Shown here one piece after another: positions 1-8,723 of a stretch of DNA of 64,000 bases (within the stretch, counting starts at the first letter, position 1; each line of letters begins with the position of its first letter). Below the pieces are notes generated by a model. That model searched no databases. It was not told the DNA's origin and saw only the letters and a program-made list of their open reading frames with translations. The stretch covers positions 1-64,000 of the forward strand of contig PBAL01000058.1 in assembly GCA_002715965.1 (NCBI GenBank), in the 5' to 3' direction. The position numbers and the translations under genes are program-made. This stretch comes from Verrucomicrobiales bacterium. GTDB taxonomy: Bacteria; Verrucomicrobiota; Verrucomicrobiia; Limisphaerales; JAYPXF01.

Positions 1-110
1 AGAAGAAGGCTGCTAAGAAGCCAGCCAAGAAGAAGGCTGCTAAGAAGCCAGCCAAGAAGAAGGCTGCTAAGAAGCCAGCCAAGAAAAAGGCTGCTAAGAA
101 GAAGAAGTAA
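1..110 (+). CDS. C-terminal tail of a histone-H1-like Lys/Ala/Pro-rich DNA-binding protein (5' truncated)
   Basis: Only the last 35 codons are in the window, ending in TAA at 108-110. They encode nothing but Lys, Ala and Pro, as the nonapeptide KKAAKKPAK repeated three times and then KKAAKKKK. Such tails occur on bacterial histone-H1-like and HU-related nucleoid proteins, where they bind the DNA backbone by charge. The N-terminal domain lies outside the window, so the exact family is unknown. A hairpin terminator follows directly, which supports this as a true gene end. Another basic nucleic-acid-binding protein with such a tail remains possible. Confidence 0.75.
   Translation, partial: KKAAKKPAKKKAAKKPAKKKAAKKPAKKKAAKKKK
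3..107 (+). repeat. 27-bp tandem repeat coding for KKAAKKPAK
   Basis: Three full 27-bp units (3-83) and a degenerate fourth are nearly identical at the DNA level; the main difference is one AAG to AAA change in the last part. The identity suggests recent expansion by slippage or unequal recombination. The array may continue left of the window. Confidence 0.85.
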
Positions 111-131
111 ACTTCTCTTCACGAATCCGAC

Positions 132-182
132 AGGGTGGCTCGCCGAGGTGCAATGCAACGGTGGCCACCCTGATCGCTTTTT
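132..182 (+). terminator. Rho-independent terminator after the histone-like gene
   Basis: The 8-bp arms AGGGTGGC (132-139) and GCCACCCT (164-171) pair perfectly. A run of five T follows at 178-182. It lies 21 bp after the stop codon of the Lys-rich gene and before the exonuclease gene. Confidence 0.7.
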
Positions 183-223
183 AACGGGTGATTTTTTTTT
201 GCCCCTCTTCCAGACTCCCCGGC

Positions 224-955
224 ATGTCCACCTTGGTCTTCGATATTGAAACCTCTGGCGTGCCCGACGAACGCATTGAGGAGGTGTTCGACGAGTCACA
301 ACGTGAATACCTTTTTCGCCCCGCCGAATACCTCGAAGATGAAACGGAGAAGGAGAAGAAGCGCGAAGAGATCAAGCGTATGTTCAATCTTTGGCCCTTC
401 ACCGCGCAGTGCGTGTGCATTTGCATGATCAACGCCTCCACCGATCGCGGCAAAGTGATCTTCCTTGCCGATGATTTTGAGGAACACGCGGGATCCCAAG
501 GCGAGATCGAGTACGTTCCGTGTGCGGATGAAGCGGAATTGCTGGAGAAGTTCTGGGAGGCGGCGCGGAAGTTCAATCGTGTGGTCACCTTCAATGGCCG
601 CAGCTTCGATGTGCCCTTCCTTTACCTGCGATCAGCCCTGTTGGACGTGCCCATCAGCCGGAAGAAGTGGCTGGGGTATCGATTTGCGGTGGATCCGCAT
701 TGTGACCTCGCCGACCAACTCACCTTCTACAACGTCAGCGGACGCGATGGAGCCGCGCGTCGATTCAATCTCGATTTCTATTGCCGCGCCTTTGGCATCG
801 AATCGCCCAAGAGCCATGGCGTCACCGGAATGGACGTCAATGACCTCATGCGCGAAGAACGCTTTCGCGAGATTGCAGACTACTGTGTTCGCGACGTGCG
901 GGCGACAGTGGAGCTATATCGGATCTGGGAGAAACGCCTCGCCGACCTGCGTTGA
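224..955 (+). CDS. 3'-5' exonuclease, PolB-exonuclease-like, ribonuclease H fold
   Basis: Predicted metal-dependent 3'-5' exonuclease of the family related to the proofreading domain of DNA polymerase B (DNA_pol_B_exo2/COG3298 type). All three exonuclease motifs are visible: ExoI as FDIET at residues 6-10, ExoII as NGRSFD in the middle, and ExoIII as YCVRD near the C terminus; these carry the acidic metal ligands. The protein is about 243 aa and almost entirely this domain. The frame is open up to a GTG at 188, but the ATG at 224 puts the first catalytic beta strand at the N terminus as is usual, so it was chosen. No clear ribosome-binding site is present. A DNA repair or RNA-processing role is inferred. 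Confidence 0.85.
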   Translation: MSTLVFDIETSGVPDERIEEVFDESQREYLFRPAEYLEDETEKEKKREEIKRMFNLWPFTAQCVCICMINASTDRGKVIFLADDFEEHAGSQGEIEYVPCADEAELLEKFWEAARKFNRVVTFNGRSFDVPFLYLRSALLDVPISRKKWLGYRFAVDPHCDLADQLTFYNVSGRDGAARRFNLDFYCRAFGIESPKSHGVTGMDVNDLMREERFREIADYCVRDVRATVELYRIWEKRLADLR

Positions 956-1134
956 TCAATCCTTCAACCAATTCACCCTCCCCTTTTCTCTCGATCCAAC
1001 CCGACTGGGCGGAGCAGGAACTGGTCGAGTTCGACGCCACGCAGAACCCGGAGGGCGTGAGTGACATGCTTGCCAAGCTGTCCGAGATGCGTGGTGATCG
1101 CGCCGTGAAGCAGGTGAGCGCCGAGGATTATTAA
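952..1134 (+). CDS. Small hypothetical protein overlapping the exonuclease stop
   Basis: A 60-codon frame begins with a TTG that overlaps the exonuclease stop codon (TTGA) and ends in TAA. The second half is acidic and polar and could be helical (PEGVSDMLAKLSEMRGD). I do not recognise a family. The tight overlap would fit translational coupling. It could also be a remnant or chance, since no ATG is present near the 5' end. Confidence 0.25.
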   Translation: MINPSTNSPSPFLSIQPDWAEQELVEFDATQNPEGVSDMLAKLSEMRGDRAVKQVSAEDY

Positions 1135-1145
1135 GCAGATCGGGC

Positions 1146-1870
1146 GTGGAACATTTGAGCGGAATTGCCACCACGGCGCTGATCATCATCGGGCTGGGAC
1201 TGGTACTGCTGGTATTCGTCGGGTGGAGCATCGAATCTGCGAAGAAGCCGGAATGCCCGAAGTTGGATACCCAGGCTGATCCCGCGCTTCCCATCCGATT
1301 TGAACTCGTCCCGATCGAAGCGCGCTGGACCGATGGCAAGGTGGCTGCCGAGCTCACGCGCCATCTGGAATCGATCGGATACAAGCTGATCGGCGACTTC
1401 GACATACCGGGCTTCATGCAAGGCGGGATGAAGATCCGCGCTTATGCCAACGAAGCTGCGTCCACATTCGCCATCTTTTACGAACATCCGATCACCAGGC
1501 AGTTGATCAATGACCTCACCTGCGATTTGCATTCCGGCCTGGCACTTTACGTCAGCAACTGTCCCGAGAACGGATATCCCAAACCGGAGTTCGTTCGTTG
1601 CGAACGGATGCGATCAATCTCGGACTGACGCTCGAACAGAAGCCCGAGATCATCGCCCGATAGCATCGCATTCCACGCGTGGCGGAGTTCATTCTCGAAC
1701 ACGGATGGCAGGACGATGGCCGGGAAGAACTCCTCGGACTGATCAATCGGCGCTTGTTCCTGTCACACGACGCTCTCAAGGCTGTTTTTCCGGATGCCAA
1801 AGGGGTTAGTATTTTGCGTGCCGACAGGAATATGCTGAGAATGACGCAAATCGTCTCAACCGCACGATGA
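1146..1870 (+). pseudogene. Membrane-anchored hypothetical protein, frameshifted and with an internal stop
   Basis: A GTG-started frame (1146-1628) has one N-terminal membrane helix (about residues 8-26) and a soluble part with no recognised domain. It ends abruptly after PKPEFVRCERMRSISD. From about 1604, another frame continues with coherent protein sequence (TDAINLGLTLEQKPEIIAR), hits a TAG at 1661-1663, and goes on (HRIPRVAEFILEHGWQDD and onward) to a TGA at 1868-1870. The two parts read as one about 240-aa protein broken by a one-base loss near 1590-1610 plus an amber codon. The last part overlaps the next gene's start as ATGATGA. Function unknown. A sequencing error could explain the shift but not easily also the stop. 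Confidence 0.6.
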
Positions 1871-3375
1871 TGAATAGTTCTGAAAAACTCTCCAGTCATG
1901 GACGCAGCCTCTTGGACCGTCGCAGTTTCATGCGAAACACCGGGTTCACCATGGGGGCTCTGGGCCTTGCGGATCTCCTGTCCCGAGACGGCTTGTTCGC
2001 GAAGGAAGATCCGGCTTCATTCACCGGCAAGACGCCGATTCGTCCGGCCATCGATCCGAATAATCCGTACAATCCTCGAGGGGCACACTTCGATGTGCCG
2101 GCAAAGAATGTCCTCGTGATCTTCTGTCCGGGTGCGGTCAGTCACATTGACACTTTTGACTACAAACCGAGTCTGGCGAAACTGCATGGCAAGAAGGCAC
2201 CCTTTGCCCCCGCGCTCACCTTTGAAGGCCCTCCAGGGAATTGCGCGAAGCCGTTCTGGGATTTCACCGCGCAGGGCAAGAGTGGAAAGATGGTTTCCGG
2301 CCTTTTGCCCAATCTTGGCAAACTGGTCGACGACTTCTGCTTCATTCATTCTCTGCACACGCAGACGAGTGCGCATCCGCAGGGTGAGAATTTCCTGCAC
2401 ACCGGATTCACGATGGAGGGCTTCCCGTCATTCGGCGCATGGGTGACCTATGCCCTGGGTTCGGAGAATTCGGATCTCCCCGCGTTTGTCGCCATCAATG
2501 ATCCGCGTGGATTTGCGCGTTCGGGCAAGAACAACTTTGGAAGTGGTTTTCTGCCCGCTGCGTTTCAAGGGACGGACTTCAACTCAAAGAATCCACCCGC
2601 AAACCTTGCGCGGCCGAAGAGTTACACTGCCGCGGATGACAGGGCCACCAATGATCTGCTTGCCCGCTTGAACGGAAAGCACCTTGAACGATATCCGAAC
2701 GACGCAAACCTGGCCGCGCGCATCGCGAGCTACGAATTGGCCGGGCGCATGCAGAGTTCCGTTCCGGAATTGATGGATGTTTCCAGCGAACCTGAATCTA
2801 TTCTCAAGGAATACGGTACGGGCGAAGGCACGGAACTGAAGCGTGAGTATGCAAAGAATTGCATCCTGGCCCGTCGCCTCATCGAAAAGGGCGTACGTGT
2901 CGTGCAGCTTTTCAATGGCAGCGATCCCTCGGGTGGCAACGGCATCACCAACTGGGACTCACACGCCAACATTCTGAAGACCCACGCGATGCAGGCCGAG
3001 ATCATGGATCAGCCGACCGCGGCATTGATTCGCGATCTGAAACGTCGCGGTCATCTCAAGGACACCCTGGTCGTCTGGTGCACCGAGTTTGGCCGCATGC
3101 CCTTCCTCCAAAGCAACGGAACGGGGCGCGACCACAATCCCGATGCCTTCACCTGCTTCTTTGCCGGCGCGGGAGTGAAGAAAGGATTCAGCTATGGCGC
3201 GAGCGATGAGTTCGGCTTCAAGGCGGTCGAGAACAAGACCACCGTTTACGATTTCAACGCCACGATCCTCCACCTGATGGGGCTGGATCACGAACGCCTG
3301 AGCTTCTATCACAACGGATTGGAACGACGTCTCACCAACGTCCACGGGCATGTCGTGAAAGACGTGCTCGCTTGA
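1867..3375 (+). CDS. DUF1501 family protein, Tat-exported
   Basis: A 502-aa protein of the DUF1501 family, abundant in Planctomycetes and Verrucomicrobia and related to the alkaline phosphatase/sulfatase fold. The N terminus has a Tat-type signal (DRRSFMRNTGFTMGALGLA). Family landmarks include the AVSHIDTFDYKP region, SSVPELMDVS in the middle, TEFGRMPF and the GRDHNPDAF metal-site region, and DFNATILHLMGLDHERL near the C terminus. The export signal implies periplasmic function, but no substrate is known. Such genes usually sit beside a PSCyt1/DUF1553 gene; here the other DUF1501 gene at 3405-4844 does, and this one converges on it with a 29-bp gap. Two adjacent ATGs (1867, 1870) could start translation. 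Confidence 0.9.
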   Translation: MMNSSEKLSSHGRSLLDRRSFMRNTGFTMGALGLADLLSRDGLFAKEDPASFTGKTPIRPAIDPNNPYNPRGAHFDVPAKNVLVIFCPGAVSHIDTFDYKPSLAKLHGKKAPFAPALTFEGPPGNCAKPFWDFTAQGKSGKMVSGLLPNLGKLVDDFCFIHSLHTQTSAHPQGENFLHTGFTMEGFPSFGAWVTYALGSENSDLPAFVAINDPRGFARSGKNNFGSGFLPAAFQGTDFNSKNPPANLARPKSYTAADDRATNDLLARLNGKHLERYPNDANLAARIASYELAGRMQSSVPELMDVSSEPESILKEYGTGEGTELKREYAKNCILARRLIEKGVRVVQLFNGSDPSGGNGITNWDSHANILKTHAMQAEIMDQPTAALIRDLKRRGHLKDTLVVWCTEFGRMPFLQSNGTGRDHNPDAFTCFFAGAGVKKGFSYGASDEFGFKAVENKTTVYDFNATILHLMGLDHERLSFYHNGLERRLTNVHGHVVKDVLA

Positions 3376-3404
3376 TTCATCCACTTCGCGCTTCGCGCGG
3401 AAGA

Positions 3405-4844
3405 CTACGCGATAATGTTCTTGATCACGTTGGCCGGCAGGACGCCGGTGAGGCGTTGATCGAGGCCCTGGTGCTTCACGGTAAAGCGTTCGTGATCGAT
3501 GCCGGTCTGGTGGAGGATGGTGGCGTTGAGGTCTCGGATATGGACGGGGTTCTCGACGATGTTATATCCGAAGTCGTCGGTCAGGCCGTATTGCGTGCCC
3601 CCCTTGATTCCACCTCCGGCGAGCCAGATGGAGTAGCAACGCGGATGATGATCGCGGCCATAATTGGTCTTGGTCAATGTTCCCTGGCTGTAAATGGTGC
3701 GTCCGAATTCCCCGCCCCAGATCACGAGGGTGTCGTCGAGGAGCCCACGTTGTTTCAGGTCTTGAACCAACGCCCAGGCCGGCTGATCGACCTCGCCGGT
3801 CTGGCGCTTGATGTTGTTGGGCAGACCGCTGTGATGATCCCAGCCGCGATGAAAGATCTGGATGAAGCGCACGTCGCGCTCCGCCATGCGACGGGCAAGG
3901 AGGCAGTTGTATCCGAAGGTGCCCGGCTTCTTGGAATCCTTGCCGTATTGATCGTGGATGTATTCCGGTTCCTGGGACACGTCCATCAGATCCGGCACGG
4001 ATGACTGCATGCGGAAGGCCATCTCGTATTGGGCGATGCGGGCCTGGGTCTCGGGATCGCCGAGTTCGTCGTAGATGCGCCGGTTCATTCCTTGGAGGGT
4101 GTCGAGCATCAGCCGGCGCGCGGAGTGATCGATGCCGCCGGGATTGGAAAGATAAAGAACCGGATCGCCCTGCGCACGAAAGGCCACACCGGAATGTTTC
4201 GAAGGAAGAAAGCCGCTGCCCCAAAGCCGCGAATAAAGCGCCTGTCCGCGAGGCGCACAGTTCAGCACGACGAAGTCGGGAAGGTTGCGGTTCATCGTGC
4301 CGAGTCCGTAGCTCAGCCAGGCGCCGAGTGTGGGTTTGCCGGGGATCTGGTTGCCGGTCTGTATGTAGGTGATCGCGGGATCGTGATTGATGGCCTCGGT
4401 CCACATCGTGTTGATCACCGCAAGGTCGTCGGCCATTGAACCCTGCTTCGGGAGAAGTTCGGTCACGCGTCGCCCGCATTGTCCGTGTTGATCGAAACGA
4501 AACTTCGATGGCGCGATCGGGAAGCGGGATTGGTTCGCGGTCATTGTCGTGAGCCGCTGACCATTGCGCACGGACTCGGGAAGATCCTTGTCGAACCAGT
4601 CCTTCATCTTCGGTTTGTAATCCCAGAGATCGAGCTGCGAGGGCGCGCCGGCCATGAACAGCCAGATGACGCGCTTGGCTTTGCCGGGAAAGTGCCCACC
4701 GTTGAGCATACCTCCGCCTGCGGCTTGCGCGTCGCGTTGGAACATCGAGGCCAAGGCGGCCGCGCCGAGTCCTTTTGCCGTCCGGCCAAAGAACTGACGA
4801 CGCGTTTCAAGGTTGATCCATTGATCGATGGGGTGGGTGTTCAT
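3405..4844 (-). CDS. DUF1501 family protein, partner of the upstream PSCyt1/DUF1553 gene
   Basis: A 479-aa DUF1501 protein with a Tat-like N terminus ([20 protein letters not shown]). It shares family landmarks with the convergent paralogue at 1867-3375: [49 protein letters not shown] and [17 protein letters not shown]. It follows the cytochrome/DUF1553 gene on the same strand, 146 bp downstream, the standard arrangement of this pair in Planctomycetes and Verrucomicrobia. The pair is thought to act in the periplasm on an unknown substrate, perhaps in polysaccharide breakdown. The 146-bp gap carries a 13-bp inverted repeat, described separately. Confidence 0.9.
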   Translation of the reverse strand: MNTHPIDQWINLETRRQFFGRTAKGLGAAALASMFQRDAQAAGGGMLNGGHFPGKAKRVIWLFMAGAPSQLDLWDYKPKMKDWFDKDLPESVRNGQRLTTMTANQSRFPIAPSKFRFDQHGQCGRRVTELLPKQGSMADDLAVINTMWTEAINHDPAITYIQTGNQIPGKPTLGAWLSYGLGTMNRNLPDFVVLNCAPRGQALYSRLWGSGFLPSKHSGVAFRAQGDPVLYLSNPGGIDHSARRLMLDTLQGMNRRIYDELGDPETQARIAQYEMAFRMQSSVPDLMDVSQEPEYIHDQYGKDSKKPGTFGYNCLLARRMAERDVRFIQIFHRGWDHHSGLPNNIKRQTGEVDQPAWALVQDLKQRGLLDDTLVIWGGEFGRTIYSQGTLTKTNYGRDHHPRCYSIWLAGGGIKGGTQYGLTDDFGYNIVENPVHIRDLNATILHQTGIDHERFTVKHQGLDQRLTGVLPANVIKNIIA

Positions 4845-4855
4845 AGTTCTTCAAC

Positions 4856-4987
4856 CACAGATGGACACGGATGCGCCGTAATTGCTGGTGAATACTGAGG
4901 GACGTTTGGCCGCGATGGCCGGCAGCGCCATGCACCGCGGTCGCACGAACTGCAGCCCAAATCTGTGTTCTTCTGTGTCCATCTGTG
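4856..4987 (-). repeat. Intergenic element bounded by a perfect 13-bp inverted repeat
   Basis: CACAGATGGACAC (4856-4868) and its exact reverse complement GTGTCCATCTGTG (4975-4987) bracket 106 bp between the two genes of the DUF1553/DUF1501 pair. A further partial copy of the right arm (ATCTGTGTTC, 4961-4970) sits just inside. From general recall, similar phrases recur between genes in verrucomicrobial genomes, so this may be a dispersed REP-like element. Only one copy is visible here. Confidence 0.6.
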
Positions 4988-4990
4988 ATT

Positions 4991-7900
4991 TTAGTTTTTG
5001 TTGATGAAATCGTCGCGATTCATCAGCGCGTTGGCGGCCATGGTCCACGCGGCAAGTTCGCCAGGATTGAGTTTCTGGTCCGCGTCGCTGTCACCGGATT
5101 CGATGAGCTTCATGGCGGACTCGGGTTGCTTTGCGAAGAGATCATGAAAACGTCCAACGAGCTTGGTGACGTCGTTCACATCAGCCTTGGACGCCGGCTT
5201 GGCCAGGACACGTTCCAACATGTTCGTTGCGCGATCCTCCGGTTTGCGTGCGCCCTTGATCGTGTTCTCAGCAAGTCGACGCGCGGCTTCGACATACTGC
5301 GGATCGTTGAGGAGAACCAATGCTTGGAGCGGAGTATTGGTGCGTTCGCGGCGCACGGTGCATTGCTCGCGGGTGGGCGCGTCGAACGCAGCCATGGAGG
5401 GTGGTGGCGAGGTACGTTTCCAGAAAGTGTAGAGGCTGCGCCGGTAAAGCGCGTCACCTGAGTCCTGCTTGAAGACGCGGGTGTTGCTGCCGGTAATCGC
5501 GACGACATTCCAGAGCCCGCTCGGTTGATACGGTTTGACGCTTGGGCCGCCGAAGTCCGGGACGAGCAGGCCGCTCACCTGGAGAACTTGGTCGCGAATC
5601 ACTTCTGCATCGAGACGCAGACGCGGACCACGCGCGAGGTAGCGGTTATCGGGATCCTTGGCATGATTGGCGGGAGTGACGTGGCCGCTTTGCTGATAGG
5701 TCGCGGAGTCGAGCATCAGGCGAAGCATGTGATTCACGTCCCAGCCAGATTCGACAAACTCCACGGCAAGCCAATCGAGAAGTTCGGGATGCGAGGGTGG
5801 ATCACCCATGACTCCAAAGTCCTCGGAAGTTTTCACCAAGCCCGTGCCGAACAAGGACTGCCAAAGACGGTTGATCGTGACGCGGGCGGTGAGCGGGTGC
5901 TTCGGATCCACAAGCCACCTGGCGAGGCCAAGACGATTGCGAGGCGCGCCCTTGGGCAGCGGGATCAACGCTGCGGGAACGTTGGGCTGAACTTCATAGC
6001 TACGCTGATCGTATTCTCCGCGATTCAATACCCAGGCACGTGGCTTCGCGTCCGTGCGTTCTTCCATCACCATGGTCGTTGTTGAGCGCGAATGGATGAA
6101 GTCCCGACGAAGCTGGGTCTTGGCGAACTCGCGGGAAGTCTTGCGATACTTCACGTCCAGATCGTTGTTGCGGTAGCGGGCCAGCATCTCGCGTTGGGCG
6201 GGTTTCAGATCGGACCACGTGGCATCGGACGCGAGCAGTTTTCGCAGTTTGAATTCGTCGGCGAGAACCTGCACTTCATCCAATGTCAGCCATCGCTGAT
6301 ACATGCGAATGTCGCTCAAGCCGCCCGTGGGAAAATTGCGTCCCAGTTTCAGCGGCGTTTCCCGCAGCTCAACCGCATCGCAGTAGGATTGGGTCGAATT
6401 GCGCATGCGCCGGTTTTCGCCGTTCACCAGAAGCGTCACCGCGGTCTTTGCGCGTCCGCCGGAATAGCGCACACAGACGTGCTGCCACTTGCGGGGCGTT
6501 ACGGCTTCTTCACCGGCAAGGAGACCGGAAACCATGCCGCCTTTGCCATCATGCATCTGGAACGTCACCGCGCCCTGGGTCGAACTGGTCAGCCGCCAAC
6601 CGAGCGTGTGTTTCTTCTTCTTGTTCTTCGGGTCTTCAACGGAAACGAGCTGTTCGAGAATCGTCGTGCTGAGCAACTTGTCCGGCGCGCGGATCCAGAA
6701 ACTGACGGTCAGTGGTTCGTCCGAGCGTGAGGCTGGTGCGTTTACCTGCAAGCCGCCCGCCGCATCGAAGCGCATCCCGCGTCGGCCTGCCGGATGAGTG
6801 CTCGCCCACCTGGCATTCTTTGGCACGGGGGTGCTGTCGGCTTCGCGTTCCGTCAATGGTGCGAAGAGAAGGAGTTTGTCGGAGGCAACCGGGTGATCGC
6901 CCATGTGTTGCCGATTGTTCCACCACTTCTGTATATCGGCATCAGCCGCGATTCCGTCGAGCTTGCCGCGGAGATCCGCCCGCTTCTTCAAGAGACCATC
7001 CCACTCGCGCTTGAGGTCATCTTTCGGAAGGACGACGACCGGTGGCGTGTCCTTTTCGTTCCCGTCCATCGGCGGCTCGGTGATGTTGTTGAAAAAGGCG
7101 CCGAGCGAATAGAACTCCTTCTGACTCAATGGATCGTACTTGTGATCATGGCAGACCGCGCAGCCCGCGGTAAGTCCGAGGAAGACAGTGGATGTCGTGT
7201 CCACACGATCGACCATGTAACGAACGCGAAGCTCTTCCGGAATCGCCCCGCCTTCCGAGGTCGAAATGTTGCAGCGACTGAACCCGGTGGCGATGCGCTG
7301 ATCGATCGAGGGCTTTGGAAGCAGATCGCCGGCGATCTGTTCGACGACAAAACTGTTGAAAGGTTTGTTTGCGTTGAAGGCGTCGACGACCCAATCGCGG
7401 TAAGGCCACATCTCACGATAGTTATCGACGTGCATGCCATGGGTGTCTCCATAACGCGCGGCATCCAGCCAGTAGCGGGCGCGGTGTTCGCCGGCGTGTT
7501 CGGATTTCAGCAGTCCTTCGAAGAAATGACGAAACGCACCGGAGCGTTTGTCCTTCACATAGCGATCAACGGATTTTCGCCTGGGCGGCAGGCCGGTGAC
7601 GTCTAGGGCTGCCCGCCGCGCGAGTGTGTGACGGTCCGCACTTTTATTTGGCTCCATCTTCAACTCGCGCAGCTTGGAGAGAACAAAATGATCGATGGGA
7701 TTGTTTGCCCAGTCCGTGACACCTTTCGGATTTGGAACCTTCGGGCGAGCCGGCGTGATGAACGCCCAATGCGCCTGCCACTCGGCGCCTTCCTTGATCC
7801 AATCGGCCAACAGTTTCTTTTGTGCGGTGGTGAGTTTCTTGTGCGAATCCGGCGGAGGCATCACCTCATCCGGATTGCTGCTGTTGATGCGGCTGATGAG

Positions 7901-8125
7901 TTCGGATCTCCCGGGTTTGCCGGGCTGGACCACGTCTTCCGCGCCGCTCGCGACATCCAGTCGTAATCCGGCTTTTCGACTCCCGGTGTCGGGTCCGTGA
8001 CAAGCCAGGCAGTTTTCGGAAAGAATTGGACGAATGTCGCGGTTGAACTCGATGGCGGCCTCGGAGAAGAGAGCCGACAGGAACAGAACGGCGAGCGTCC
8101 CCCTGATGGTGGTTCGTCGGGTCAT
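4991..8125 (-). CDS. Planctomycete-type cytochrome C protein (PSCyt1-DUF1549-LamG-DUF1553)
   Basis: A 1044-aa exported protein. A signal peptide covers about residues 1-24. A heme-binding CLACH motif (C39, C42, H43) lies in the PSCyt1 domain. A DUF1549 (PSCyt2) domain follows at roughly 140-350 (HWAFITPARP, AARYGDTHGMHVDNYREMWP). Then comes a concanavalin/LamG-like insertion at roughly 430-640 (EPLTVSFWIRAPD, WQHVCVRYSGG), and last DUF1553 (PSD1) at about 700-1000 (TARVTINRLWQSLFGTGLV, TPLQALVLLNDPQYVEAARR). One c-type heme and a carbohydrate-binding-like insertion suggest periplasmic redox action on a polymer, but the reaction is unknown. The downstream DUF1501 gene is its usual partner. Confidence 0.92.
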   Translation of the reverse strand: MTRRTTIRGTLAVLFLSALFSEAAIEFNRDIRPILSENCLACHGPDTGSRKAGLRLDVASGAEDVVQPGKPGRSELISRINSSNPDEVMPPPDSHKKLTTAQKKLLADWIKEGAEWQAHWAFITPARPKVPNPKGVTDWANNPIDHFVLSKLRELKMEPNKSADRHTLARRAALDVTGLPPRRKSVDRYVKDKRSGAFRHFFEGLLKSEHAGEHRARYWLDAARYGDTHGMHVDNYREMWPYRDWVVDAFNANKPFNSFVVEQIAGDLLPKPSIDQRIATGFSRCNISTSEGGAIPEELRVRYMVDRVDTTSTVFLGLTAGCAVCHDHKYDPLSQKEFYSLGAFFNNITEPPMDGNEKDTPPVVVLPKDDLKREWDGLLKKRADLRGKLDGIAADADIQKWWNNRQHMGDHPVASDKLLLFAPLTEREADSTPVPKNARWASTHPAGRRGMRFDAAGGLQVNAPASRSDEPLTVSFWIRAPDKLLSTTILEQLVSVEDPKNKKKKHTLGWRLTSSTQGAVTFQMHDGKGGMVSGLLAGEEAVTPRKWQHVCVRYSGGRAKTAVTLLVNGENRRMRNSTQSYCDAVELRETPLKLGRNFPTGGLSDIRMYQRWLTLDEVQVLADEFKLRKLLASDATWSDLKPAQREMLARYRNNDLDVKYRKTSREFAKTQLRRDFIHSRSTTTMVMEERTDAKPRAWVLNRGEYDQRSYEVQPNVPAALIPLPKGAPRNRLGLARWLVDPKHPLTARVTINRLWQSLFGTGLVKTSEDFGVMGDPPSHPELLDWLAVEFVESGWDVNHMLRLMLDSATYQQSGHVTPANHAKDPDNRYLARGPRLRLDAEVIRDQVLQVSGLLVPDFGGPSVKPYQPSGLWNVVAITGSNTRVFKQDSGDALYRRSLYTFWKRTSPPPSMAAFDAPTREQCTVRRERTNTPLQALVLLNDPQYVEAARRLAENTIKGARKPEDRATNMLERVLAKPASKADVNDVTKLVGRFHDLFAKQPESAMKLIESGDSDADQKLNPGELAAWTMAANALMNRDDFINKN

Positions 8126-8723
8126 GCTTGATTGAATCTAAGCATCAAATAGTTGACTCGCGCAGCACTAATCTCGCGGGCGATGTGAGACATGCGACAC
8201 GATTTGATCCAGATTGTGACAGCGCACTGGCTCAGTCCGCAGTGAACTGTTGGTGACGCCCACGTTCTTTGACTGCCAGTCGCAGCGTGCGAATGACGAA
8301 ATGAGTGGAGTCAGTGAGGAGTAGGGCGGGCCGATTGCTGTGAGGTTTCTGAACGCTTCCACCGATGCCTGGCATTGCCTGGCGCTCCGACTACCGGCGC
8401 ATAAAAAACAAATCCGGCGGCGCGCTTGCACGAGCCGCCGGATTGTTTTCAGTTAAGCGAGAGGCGGGATGGAAATCCCGGCTCGCCTATGGGGATCAGG
8501 TAGGAGGGTTGTCTCCGCAAAGGGACGGGGACGATGTGAGGATGTAGGTGAAGTGAATCACGCCGGACCTTTTAGCACGGTATGTGCCAGCCTCAGCGGG
8601 TCCGTCGGGGCTGGGGGTTTTACCGGATGCGCGTCGGTTGGCGTCTGCTCAGGATGGTCGGAATCGAACAGCGGTCTGGCGTTTCATTTCTAGGTTGATC
8701 CCTGTATAAGGTCGGTCGCCAAC
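8126..8723. other. 598-bp intergenic region with a strong hairpin and no recognisable gene
   Basis: It lies between the divergent cytochrome/DUF1553 gene (minus) and a PQQ-like gene (plus), so it must hold both promoters. The strong hairpin at 8411-8444 is listed separately. No reading frame looks like a protein and no tRNA fold was found. A TATAAG at 8705-8710 could be a -10 box for the PQQ-like gene, but no convincing -35 lies at the right distance. A hidden small RNA using the hairpin as terminator is possible. Confidence 0.5.
8403..8449. terminator. Bidirectional terminator-like hairpin not adjacent to any annotated gene end
   Basis: The 11-bp arms AATCCGGCGGC (8411-8421) and GCCGCCGGATT (8434-8444) are perfect reverse complements with a 12-base loop. 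An A-rich flank (8403-8410) and a T-rich flank (8444-8449) give it terminator shape on both strands. The genes on both sides point away, so no known transcript ends here. Confidence 0.6.

Noticed and set aside
1-110. Repeat array at the left edge as a possible CRISPR or satellite
   Set aside because: Repeats are directly adjacent without spacers and encode the KKAAKKPAK reading frame.
8668-8723. Sigma54 promoter for the PQQ-like gene next to the NtrC-type regulator cluster
   Set aside because: No TGGCAC-N5-TTGC pair with correct spacing was found here or before 10752.
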